DNA from: Gemmiger sp. An194
Lineage (GTDB): Bacteria > Bacillota > Clostridia > Oscillospirales > Ruminococcaceae
Length of the DNA: 39,705 nt
Direction of reading: 5' to 3'
Assembly: GCF_002160145.1 (NCBI RefSeq)
Contig: NZ_NFKA01000025.1
Location: 1 to 39,705 of the forward strand
Position 1 is the first letter of the stretch. The number at the start of each line of letters is the position of its first letter. Of the stretch, positions 8,744 to 15,369 are shown piece by piece. Position numbers and translations under genes: made by a program. The notes beneath the pieces were generated by a model. That model did not search any database. It was given only the letters and a program-made list of their open reading frames with translations, and was not told the origin of the DNA.

Positions 8744-10238
8744 GTGAGTGCGCCTCCTGGAAAACAAGACAGTATGCGGGAATGGTCAGATTTCCGTCGG
8801 TGCAGGGAAGGACGCAGGTCTTCCCTTGTGGACAGGTTATGGTGTAAATCTGACCATATTCCGTTCGGGCACGTTTGCTGGCATTGGCGTTTGCCTTCAC
8901 GACCCAGGATAAAAGTGTTTGCCGGACCTGAGGAGAGACGGGCTCCTGGACGGATGCGAAATCCAGCCGGCCGTTCCGGATGAGACGCTGCAGCTGATTG
9001 TGCAGTTCTTGTTTCTGCTGCAGATAGGCCTGCCGTTGAGCGGCTTTTTCCAGTCCCTTGTCGGAGAAAAAGCTCTTTTCCCGGGGTGGGCGGCCTGGTC
9101 GCCGCCGGTTGCGCAGAGGGTAGAGAAAGGGCTGTGCATCCAGACAGGCGTCGGTTTCATAAATGGTTTCCGCGTTGATTCCTGTCAGATGAACTGCCTG
9201 CTGAGCACCAAACACCATGCCGGAAAGGCGATGGGCATCTGCCAGTGTGGAACAGGCGGAAAAAAGCTCCAGAAACTTTTTGTACTCGTTTTTTCGGTTG
9301 GCGCCGCCGCTGTGAGCCTGCAGAATCAGCTCGGCATTCATCAGGATCCGCTGAATAATATCGTTGGCCAGATCCAGTACATGTTGGCTGTCGCTCTGGC
9401 TGTTTTCCGTCGGGACAAACCAGTGGTAAAAGCTGTTCCAGAAGCCGTAGACCTGATCACGCAGCTGTTGGTCATAGTTGTCATCCCGCTGGATCAGACG
9501 TCCTTCGCCTTCGCGCTTCTGGGCCGCATATACCTGTTCCAGAATTTCCCCGATCCGTTCATCGGGTAGGCACAGAAGAATCCGGCGGATTTTCTCCGCA
9601 TGGCGTTGCAGCTCCAGCACGAACTCCTGCAGATAGCGAATGACCTTATCCTTATAGGGTAAAAATTCCGAGGTTTGCAGAATATGTTCCGCCTGCGAGG
9701 AATAGAAATCCCGCAGATAATCCTGATATCGATTGGTAAGCTGGCGGAAATCCTGCTGCAGCAGATCCCATGACTGACTGATCGCATCGCTGTTCTGGAT
9801 GGAAAGCGCAGACATCCGATCCACGGTATCAAGAATTCGCTCAAACAGCTGAGAGGACAGCACAGCGGTGCGCAAGTTCAGGCTTTCCAGCGAAAGGGTC
9901 ATCCGCTCGATTTCCGTGGCAGCTTGAGACATGGAATAGCTGAACTGTTTGTTTTTGTATTCAGCGATGCTGCCGGGGCGATGAGGGTCCTGGATGGGAA
10001 CCAGATTCCGCCATTGGCACAAGGCACTGAGATCCTGTTCCAGTTCCTCTGCGGTGTATTGGGTGAAGTGGGAATCGGAGCGAAGCAAAGCCAGCAGCTG
10101 CTGCTTGTTCAAGCGGATGTTTGCTTTCTGGGATTCCAGATAGAAGATTCGCATAATCGCGCGATATCTGGATGCGTTCGCTGCTGTGAGGTAACTTGCC
10201 TCCGGAATATCGCTCAGTGTAATTGCTCGGAATTGCAT
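8736..10238 (-). CDS. jetA: Wadjet protein JetA (TIGR02677/DUF2397, kleisin-like subunit)
   Basis: A 500-residue protein starting MQFRAITLSDIPEASYLTAAN. The N-terminal part looks like a winged-helix domain (to about residue 105), followed by long helical segments, consistent with the kleisin-like JetA of type II Wadjet. I chose the ATG at 10238 because GGTGA lies 5 nt upstream; an in-frame GTG three codons earlier (10247) overlaps that site and is the alternative. It is the first gene of the operon, with a good promoter about 80-110 nt upstream. Confidence 0.87.
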   Translation of the reverse strand: MQFRAITLSDIPEASYLTAANASRYRAIMRIFYLESQKANIRLNKQQLLALLRSDSHFTQYTAEELEQDLSALCQWRNLVPIQDPHRPGSIAEYKNKQFSYSMSQAATEIERMTLSLESLNLRTAVLSSQLFERILDTVDRMSALSIQNSDAISQSWDLLQQDFRQLTNRYQDYLRDFYSSQAEHILQTSEFLPYKDKVIRYLQEFVLELQRHAEKIRRILLCLPDERIGEILEQVYAAQKREGEGRLIQRDDNYDQQLRDQVYGFWNSFYHWFVPTENSQSDSQHVLDLANDIIQRILMNAELILQAHSGGANRKNEYKKFLELFSACSTLADAHRLSGMVFGAQQAVHLTGINAETIYETDACLDAQPFLYPLRNRRRPGRPPREKSFFSDKGLEKAAQRQAYLQQKQELHNQLQRLIRNGRLDFASVQEPVSPQVRQTLLSWVVKANANASKRARTEYGQIYTITCPQGKTCVLPCTDGNLTIPAYCLVFQEAHSHG

Positions 10239-10319
10239 GGCGTTCACCGTCCGTTCTGCAAAAATCAGGGCCGCTTCTTTTGGGTAATGGGATAAAGGGC
10301 TTTACTAATAGTGTAACGG

Positions 10320-10348
10320 ATGATATGTCCGATAAAAAGGGATTTCAA
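10320..10348 (-). promoter_or_regulatory. promoter of the jet operon
   Basis: On the minus strand, TTGAAA (10343-10348) and TATCAT (10320-10325) are separated by exactly 17 nt, a good sigma-70/SigA-type match, giving a leader of about 75 nt before jetA. Confidence 0.6.
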
Positions 10349-10490
10349 GCAATCGGAAGATTTTTGTCGGAAAGATAAAACAAGTGGCGAATGAATTGTG
10401 AAATACTTCCAAAAGCATCCAAGACGCCCAGATCATGGAACGGAAAAACGAGACTGCACTCCATTACATTGCGGGAAAAGTGGTATAGAA

Positions 10491-10562
10491 AAACAGGCCA
10501 AAAGAAGGGGGACAGGCGCATACCGGTTTTGCGGAAAAATCAGTTCGCGAAAAGGCCTGTTT
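10491..10562. repeat. 9-bp inverted repeat upstream of the jet promoter
   Basis: AAACAGGCC (10491-10499) and GGCCTGTTT (10554-10562) are exact reverse complements separated by 54 nt. The interval contains one of the GCATACCGG motifs. Its function is unknown. Confidence 0.45.
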
Positions 10563-10641
10563 GGGGAAGGTTTTTCCGTGTTCTATTTTTGCCCAAAACG
10601 CATACCGGTTTTGGAGTCGTTTCGTTCGAAAGCGCATACGG
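10517..10641. repeat. GCATACCGG motif cluster upstream of jetA
   Basis: GCGCATACCGGTTTTG (10517-10532), CGCATACCGGTTTTG (10599-10613) and GCGCATACGG (10632-10641) repeat the same core; degenerate copies (TATACCGG near 10704, GCGTATACC near 10723) follow. The region from 10350 to 10960 otherwise has no recognisable complete gene. The same core in reverse complement occurs downstream of jetD. Confidence 0.5.
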
Positions 10642-10810
10642 ATTAATAGACGGCAACCCGGGGACAAACCCGCTTGTTATAAGGCTTTGGAGAGAAAATT
10701 TTATACCGGAAAACAGTGAGAAGCGTATACCACAAACAGGGTGAAGAGAACGTGAGTTCATTAGGGCTATTTAGAGCGGTGCGTCGGGAGGTAAAATTTG
10801 TACCAAAAAT

Positions 10811-10850
10811 GCCCGGCCGCGAACTGTTTTGGAAGCAGTTGTAGCTGGGC
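10811..10850 (-). terminator. hairpin, possible terminator
   Basis: GCCCGGCCGCGAACTG (10811-10826) pairs with CAGTTGTAGCTGGGC (10836-10850) with G-U pairs and one bulge. On the minus strand it is followed by ATTTTT, so it could terminate transcription entering from 11 kb. Confidence 0.45.
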
Positions 10851-10867
10851 GTTTTCAGGGTGGGTTC

Positions 10868-11002
10868 TAGCTGGAAATGCTCAATGGAACGGAAGAAATC
10901 ATTCTGACCGGGTGATTCCTTTAAGAGTTCAGAGAGAGGTTCTATCAAACTCTCAAAAATAGCCTGTTGATTTGGGCGGCTGTGTGCTAGAATAGTATCC
11001 AT
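10868..11002 (-). other. possible gene fragment, unrecognised
   Basis: The minus strand reads MDTILAHSRPNQQAIFESLI and continues for about 45 residues of protein-like, amphipathic-helix composition. After that the frame enters the 10811-10850 hairpin, and its composition stops looking coding. There is no ribosome site before the ATG. It could be the 5' remnant of an insertion-sequence gene. I do not recognise the family. Confidence 0.25.
10967..10993 (+). promoter_or_regulatory. promoter of the moaE-like gene
   Basis: TTGATT (10967-10972) and an extended -10, TGCTAGAAT with TAGAAT at 10988-10993, are present; the 15-nt spacer is short but the TGn extension compensates. It predicts a leader of about 90 nt. 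Confidence 0.45.
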
Positions 11003-11013
11003 AAAACAAGGCA

Positions 11014-11073
11014 GGGCAGTTTGTAATTTACTGCCCGCAGAGAAAATCCGAAAAGAACACGGTGGTTCTTTTC
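11014..11073 (+). promoter_or_regulatory. two perfect hairpins in the moaE-like leader
   Basis: Hairpin 1 is GGGCAGT/ACTGCCC (11014-11020 with 11030-11036). Hairpin 2 is GAAAAGAAC/GTTCTTTTC (11050-11058 with 11065-11073, 6-nt loop), ending directly before the ribosome site AGGGAGGAG. No T-run follows, so hairpin 2 could affect translation or mRNA stability rather than terminate. The structure does not match any riboswitch class I recognise. Confidence 0.4.
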
Positions 11074-11089
11074 AGGGAGGAGAAGCAAG

Positions 11090-11533
11090 ATGAATAACGA
11101 AACAACCGCCGTCACCAGCCCGGCGGAACGGAACAATGCACAAAAGCAAAACGTGCCTTCCATCGAGCAGTGGATGAAGGAGGCAAAGCAGCAGCCCGAT
11201 GCTGACCAGTGCGGGATGTATCTGTTTCACAACGGGGTGGTACGGGGTACTGCCAAAGCACAGGTGCGCCATGGCGAGAACTCGCCGCGGGTGACGGGAA
11301 TGCAGTTTTCCTTTGATCAGAAGAAGGTGGATGCAGCGGTGCAGCGCATCAAAAAGATGCCGGGCATTTTCCATGTGCGGGCATGGCTGAACAGCGGAAC
11401 AATGCAGGTGGGCGACGACCTGATGCTACTTCTGGTGGGCGGCGATATCCGCCCCCATGTGGTGGATGCACTGCAGGCCCTTCTGGATGAACTGAAATCC
11501 ATCTGCGTGAAGGAACAGGAGCATTACGAATAA
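11090..11533 (+). CDS. MoaE-like (molybdopterin synthase large-subunit-like) protein
   Basis: A 147-residue protein. The block GMYLFHNGVVRGTAK (about residues 42-56) corresponds to the MoaE 'F.G.VR' segment, and FHVRAWLNSGTMQVGDD (about 94-110) to the 'HR.G.l.iGe' segment. A Lys-Glu-rich C-terminus (VKEQE) matches the position of the catalytic Lys region of MoaE. MoaE catalyses sulfur insertion into precursor Z with MoaD. The first 30 residues are an extra low-complexity extension. No other molybdenum cofactor gene is in the window, so the role may differ from classical MoaE. The start has GGGAGGAG at good spacing. Confidence 0.7.
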   Translation: MNNETTAVTSPAERNNAQKQNVPSIEQWMKEAKQQPDADQCGMYLFHNGVVRGTAKAQVRHGENSPRVTGMQFSFDQKKVDAAVQRIKKMPGIFHVRAWLNSGTMQVGDDLMLLLVGGDIRPHVVDALQALLDELKSICVKEQEHYE

Positions 11534-11555
11534 GAAGTTCTCTAAAAATCAAAGA

Positions 11556-11599
11556 AACGCGGCAGCAAGGCCTTTTTCGGAAGGCTTTGCTGCCGCGTT
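11556..11599. terminator. bidirectional terminator
   Basis: AACGCGGCAGCAAGGCCTT (11556-11574) pairs with 11581-11599 (13 perfect bp plus inner wobble pairs) around a TTTTTCGG-type loop, followed by CTTTT on plus and T-rich sequence on minus. It separates the moaE-like gene from the convergent transporter gene. Confidence 0.8.
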
Positions 11600-11647
11600 C
11601 TTTTACAGGGCTAACATTTGGTTTAAGAATGAAAAGTGAAGGCCCAG

Positions 11648-12577
11648 TTATCCCACCAGCTGAAGCAGCCAGTAGGCCAGCGGAATGGTCACGATGGAAC
11701 AGACTGTCGTAACGAAGATGCCGCCCATGACGTAATCGCCTTCTGTACCGGAGGCCTTTGCCATCATGACCAGAGAGGACATAGCGGGCATGGCTGCCAG
11801 CAGGGAAACCGTCAGGTGGATGCTCTCGTCAATGGGAAGCAGACTGGTCGCCAGATAGAAGAGGACCGAAAACGCGACCATCTTTACCAGCACGATCCCA
11901 TAGAATTCCTTTACCCGCAGATAGCTCCGAATGTCCATGCAGGCAAATACGCCGCCCAGATAGATCATGGCCATGGGGGTGGCTGTGGCGCCGATCTTGC
12001 TCAGCGCGGTATTCAGAAGTTGCGGCAGGGGGATACCGGTTACCACCAGCAGCACCGAAGCGACAATGGCCACCGTGCAGGGGTTGATCATCTTTTTCGG
12101 CTGGAACGTGCCCTTTTCACCGGACCCGGTCAGCTGAACGCCCAGCGTCCAGAGAACCAGCTGATCCACAATGGTGAATACCGAGATGTACAGCATACCC
12201 TGTTCCGGAAAGATGCTGGAAACAATGGGGATGCCCATAAAACCCACATTGCCGAACATACTCAGCGCCCGGTATACCTGAGCCCGGCTGCCCTGCAGAT
12301 GAAACAGGCGAGCCAAACCCTTGCCCAGGAAGAAGGTGCAGAAATAGAACACCACTGCCAGCCTCAGCACCGGCAGCGAGCGGATCAGAGCAGACCGATC
12401 CACACCGCTTACTGTGTTGATAAAGATCATGACCGGCAGACCCAGTTTCAATACAAAGCGGGACAAAGTTTCCAGTGTAGTGGCATTGAATACCTTTGTT
12501 TTAACCAGAAAAACGCCCACGATGATATAAATGACGAACAGACCGATCTGTTCAAAAATGATTGTAAGAATGTCCAT
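11648..12577 (-). CDS. AEC family (auxin efflux carrier-type) transporter
   Basis: A 309-residue integral membrane protein with about ten hydrophobic segments: N-terminal IGLFVIYIIVGVFL, the 'FGNVGFMGIPIVSSIFPE' motif (about residues 107-124) typical of the AEC/malate permease family, and a second repeat from about residue 165. Members export or import organic acids or small metabolites; the substrate cannot be read from sequence. It is the last gene of a minus-strand operon behind a MarR-type regulator and a PhlG-like hydrolase, 27 nt after the latter, which suggests an aromatic or organic-acid compound. It appears intact while its two operon partners are broken. Confidence 0.88.
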   Translation of the reverse strand: MDILTIIFEQIGLFVIYIIVGVFLVKTKVFNATTLETLSRFVLKLGLPVMIFINTVSGVDRSALIRSLPVLRLAVVFYFCTFFLGKGLARLFHLQGSRAQVYRALSMFGNVGFMGIPIVSSIFPEQGMLYISVFTIVDQLVLWTLGVQLTGSGEKGTFQPKKMINPCTVAIVASVLLVVTGIPLPQLLNTALSKIGATATPMAMIYLGGVFACMDIRSYLRVKEFYGIVLVKMVAFSVLFYLATSLLPIDESIHLTVSLLAAMPAMSSLVMMAKASGTEGDYVMGGIFVTTVCSIVTIPLAYWLLQLVG

Positions 12578-12604
12578 GAATGATTCTCTGCCTTTGTTGC
12601 TGGA

Positions 12605-13393
12605 TTATTTCAGACCCTTGTGCGGGCAGCAGTATTCCCACTGCTCCTCGCCGGTTTTGCGAATGGTCAGATCGCACACCACGTTCTGCGAGGGGTCCGG
12701 ATGACCTTTCCACAACTGGTACAGCTGGGGCAGAAATTTGGGCTACCGGCTGGCCGCGTACTCCGCGTGATCCGTGGTGCTGGGAGGCTGCAGTCTGGCA
12801 TGAGGATCTTTGGCAAGAATTTCTTTCACAAAATGAGGCGGTTCAAACACCGTGGTGCTTGCCACTGCTGCGGTGATGTGGCTACAGCCACCCTCACAGT
12901 CCTGCCACATGTGCACGGTCATGTCCACAAATTCGTCTTTGTCGTTGAACACACCCTCCACGAGGACATGGCTCAGCGCATAGGTGAAGGGAAAGTACTC
13001 CAGTCCCAGACGGTGGATCTCTATGCCTTCGCCGCCGAACACCGGGCTGCCTTTGCCCACAAATTCGGAGATCATGTGCACGGAGTTGCCGAACCCATAC
13101 TCTCAGGGAGCTTTTACCCAGCTGAACCGTTTGTGGGAACCGGGGGCCCAGAGGTAATACCCCTTTTCCATGTTGGCCCAGAACCAATCCAGCATCTTTG
13201 CGCTCACGCCGGGAAGAAAATGCTGCGTCTGGGACTGCAGCACCCACTCCTTCTCCTGCGCCATAGCGTTCAGCTCCAGCGGGGGATATTCCGGCTGGGG
13301 GCGGCTCAGCCTCTCATAGGGTAAAATATCGATTTCGGTGTTTTCCCGGACGGGCATATAGGTCTGCCCGGCGGTTGCCTGATAGTCTGTCAT
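12605..13393 (-). pseudogene. PhlG-like (2,4-diacetylphloroglucinol hydrolase family) gene with two in-frame stops
   Basis: A single frame from ATG (13393) to TAA (12605) gives 262 codons but is interrupted by TGA at codon 97 (13103-13105) and TAG at codon 217 (12743-12745); no indel is needed. The sequence around the first stop reads HKRFSWVKAP-stop-EYGFGNSVHMISE, where relatives appear to have Trp, so TGG to TGA is likely. The blocks WFWANMEKGYYLW and HMWQDCEGG fit the PhlG-like family, whose characterised member cleaves a C-C bond in 2,4-diacetylphloroglucinol using zinc held by His and Glu. The start has GAAAGGA at good spacing. It lies 16 nt after the marR-like gene. It is most simply a pseudogene; readthrough is a less likely alternative. 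Confidence 0.75.
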
Positions 13394-13409
13394 GGTTCTT
13401 CCTTTCTCG

Positions 13410-13852
13410 TTACAGATGATACCCGATGTTATCCAGCATACAATCGGTAAACCGGATCAGCTCTGCCTGTTCCTCTGCCGAAAGACCAGCGCAGAGAGTT
13501 TTTGTGATTGCTTCGTCCGCCTGTGCCAGTTCCAGATACAAATTCCGGGAACGCTTGGTGCAGCTGAGCTTCTTATACCGGCGGTCGATGGTACTGGTGG
13601 TACAGGTCACAAAGCCTTTTTTCTCCAGCCGTTTGATCATCTCGGTCATGGTCGGATGGGTTACCTGCTCGGCTTGTTCAAGATCCCTCTGATTTACTTC
13701 CGATACACCGAACGCCTCCATGCGGCTCAGCTCGCCAAGGACCCGCAGCTGTACAGCCCTGAGCCCCAGCTGGTCCGCTTTTTTGTTGAGGTGCTGCTTG
13801 AATGCCCGGTCAATGATGGCAAGCGTCTGCCCAATGAGATGTATTCCGCCAT
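13410..13852 (-). pseudogene. MarR family regulator, frameshifted near its 5' end
   Basis: From about 13835 down to the stop the frame encodes a typical MarR protein: TLAIIDRAFKQHLNKKADQL, then QLRVLGELSRMEAF, the recognition-helix region THPTMTEMIKRLEKKGFV and the wing with TSTIDRRYKKL. The well-placed ribosome site TAGGAGGAG and ATG at 13852 (MAEYISLG...) are in another frame. One missing base near 13830-13836 joins them, and 443 nt is exactly one base short of a 147-codon gene. Translation from an internal ATG (13721) would lack the N-terminal dimerisation helices. A sequencing error is an alternative. Confidence 0.75.
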
Positions 13853-13870
13853 ATGCGCTCCTCCTAATAG

Positions 13871-13912
13871 GTAGTACACTACTTATTTTATCCCTGTTTT
13901 AGTAATTCTCAA
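13871..13912 (-). promoter_or_regulatory. promoter and operator of the marR-like operon
   Basis: On the minus strand, TTGAGA (13907-13912) and TAAAAT (13885-13890) are 16 nt apart. Just downstream, at the expected start of transcription, GTAGTACACTAC (13871-13882) is a near-perfect palindrome (GTAGT-AC-ACTAC) suited to a dimeric MarR-type repressor, indicating autoregulation. Confidence 0.6.
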
Positions 13913-13988
13913 TGGGTGCGGCTGACGGGAAAATGAGGCAAAATACCGCATAGCATCAATGGCGTACGGGGTGTGGTTTCCGCAGAAA

Positions 13989-14026
13989 AAGGGCTATTGC
14001 TTCACAAAAGTGAAGCAATAGCCCTT
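13989..14026 (-). terminator. terminator of the lacI-type gene
   Basis: A perfect 17-bp stem (13989-14005 with 14010-14026) closed by a 4-nt loop; on the minus strand it is followed by TTTTTC. It is the strongest terminator in the window and lies 54 nt after the regulator gene. Confidence 0.9.
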
Positions 14027-14080
14027 GGCATATAAAATGGATGTGTATCGGAAGTTTCGCGATCAATATTTCGCTGCCTT

Positions 14081-15073
14081 TTATTGCGGCGCTTTGCCGG
14101 AGGAATGACGCACCATCAGGCGGGCATGCAGCAGCAGCGTGCTGATGGGCACATCCGCCAATAGACTGGACAGCGCATAGAAGGCGCTTTTGCCCAGCTG
14201 GGTCCGGTCCTGGCGGATGGTGGTCATGGTGGGTTGGGTATAGGCGCAGAGGGGCAGATCGTCAAAGCCGATGATGCTCAGATCTTCGGGAATCCGCAGG
14301 CCCATCTCCTGACAGTGGATCATCACCGTGTGGGCCAGCAGGTCGTGGCTGCATACAATGGCGGTCACCTTCTGCTCCAGCAGGGCAGGCAGGTGCTTTT
14401 GCAGGCACTCGGAAAAATAATAGTCGCTGCCCGCCAGGCTGTGGTCGTCCGGCAGGTTGTGCTTGCGCAGTGCATGGAAAAAGGCGCTGTAGCGCTGCTG
14501 GTTCACATAGGAACCCAGCCCACCGCTCAGATAACCGATCCGCCGGTGCCCCTGCTCCTTCAGATGAGCCACAGCCAGGTCCATGCCTTCGCTGTTGTCC
14601 ACGCCCACATAGCAGGTGGAAGGGTTGGCCCGTATATAGTTATCCAGCAATACGGCAGGAGTATGGCTGGTTTGCAGCTGATGCAGCCAGGGGTCCGCCA
14701 GCGAAAGGCCCAGGAAAAAGGCCGCCACGTAGTTGCTTTGCAGCATGTATTCGTCGTAGGAAATGCTTTTCTGGATCTGTTCGTCCAGCGGTACCACGCA
14801 CACCACAAAGCCCGCAGGCTCGGCCACCTTGCGAAAGCCGGTCACAATGTCGTAGCCGAAGTCTGAGGGCTCCTCGCAGGTCATGTTTTCAATAAAAAGG
14901 CACAGCTGTTTCGCGCCCCGTTTGCGCATGGAGCGGGAGTATCCCAATTCCACCGCGGTTTCCAGAACGGCTTTTCGCAATGTTTCGCTCACATCCGGCG
15001 CTCCGTTCAGCGCCTTGGAAACCGTCCCTTTGGAGATGTTCAATTTGTTGGCAATATCTTCGATTCTGGCCAT
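14081..15073 (-). CDS. LacI family transcriptional regulator of the alpha-glucan operon
   Basis: A 330-residue LacI-type regulator. The N-terminal DNA-binding domain MARIEDIANKLNISKGTVSK is typical (helix-turn-helix at residues 4-23, hinge helix near 50-58), followed by a periplasmic-binding-protein-like effector domain ending with GFDDLPLCAYTQPTMTTIRQ. I chose the ATG at 15073 because it begins the canonical domain and follows GAGGAG; the open frame extends 38 codons upstream but that part covers the promoter. It is divergent from the malE-type operon and probably represses or activates it in response to a malto-oligosaccharide (MalR-like). Operator-like repeats lie at 15198 and 15332. Confidence 0.92.
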   Translation of the reverse strand: MARIEDIANKLNISKGTVSKALNGAPDVSETLRKAVLETAVELGYSRSMRKRGAKQLCLFIENMTCEEPSDFGYDIVTGFRKVAEPAGFVVCVVPLDEQIQKSISYDEYMLQSNYVAAFFLGLSLADPWLHQLQTSHTPAVLLDNYIRANPSTCYVGVDNSEGMDLAVAHLKEQGHRRIGYLSGGLGSYVNQQRYSAFFHALRKHNLPDDHSLAGSDYYFSECLQKHLPALLEQKVTAIVCSHDLLAHTVMIHCQEMGLRIPEDLSIIGFDDLPLCAYTQPTMTTIRQDRTQLGKSAFYALSSLLADVPISTLLLHARLMVRHSSGKAPQ

Positions 15074-15124
15074 GAAGCTCCTCGTTTTTTCAAAAAGAAG
15101 AAAAGATTCCTTTGCTTTGTATCC

Positions 15125-15153
15125 ATTATAACGGCTTTTGGGCGGAAAATCAA
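15125..15153 (-). promoter_or_regulatory. promoter of the lacI-type gene
   Basis: On the minus strand, TTGATT (15148-15153) and a consensus TATAAT (15125-15130) are 17 nt apart, about 50 nt before the ATG. Confidence 0.75.
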
Positions 15154-15197
15154 TGTGCAGGGCGGCGAAAGCAATTGATAAGACCAATGAAAAGAAG

Positions 15198-15212
15198 TTT
15201 CGTAAAGTTTTG
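15198..15212. promoter_or_regulatory. upstream operator-like site
   Basis: TTTCGTAAAGTTTTG is the reverse complement, apart from one base, of the 15332-15346 site. It lies upstream of the lacI-type promoter, 120 nt from the second copy. A pair of such sites around divergent promoters suits LacI-type looping or cooperative binding. A weaker related sequence (GTGACGAAAGTAA) lies near 15230. Confidence 0.5.
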
Positions 15213-15293
15213 AAGTGCTGCTGTGGAAAGTGACGAAAGTAACTGGAAATCCTTGTGCATTAGGCAGAAAATGGCGGAATAGCCCCAGAAACC

Positions 15294-15323
15294 TTGACGG
15301 CGAAGGAGGAAGGGGAGTATAGT
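15294..15323 (+). promoter_or_regulatory. promoter of the alpha-glucan operon
   Basis: TTGACG (15294-15299) and TATAGT (15318-15323) are separated by 18 nt, placing the start of transcription near 15330, about 40 nt before the first ATG. Confidence 0.65.
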
Positions 15324-15331
15324 GATTACGG

Positions 15332-15346
15332 CGAAACTTTACGAAA
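15332..15346 (+). promoter_or_regulatory. operator-like site at the transcription start
   Basis: CGAAACTTTACGAAA overlaps the predicted start of transcription, where a bound LacI-type protein would block RNA polymerase. It repeats the 15198 site in inverted orientation. Confidence 0.5.
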
Positions 15347-15369
15347 TAAATTGAAGGAGGAACAAGCAA

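Noticed and set aside
11636-12583. A 315-codon plus-strand frame opposite the AEC transporter
   Set aside because: The minus strand encodes a clear membrane transporter; the plus product is His/Gln-rich, typical of an antisense shadow.
12605-13393. Stop-codon recoding (selenocysteine or suppressed amber) in the PhlG-like gene
   Set aside because: The two stops are of different types, no SECIS-like context was evident, and the neighbouring regulator is also broken, so decay is simpler.
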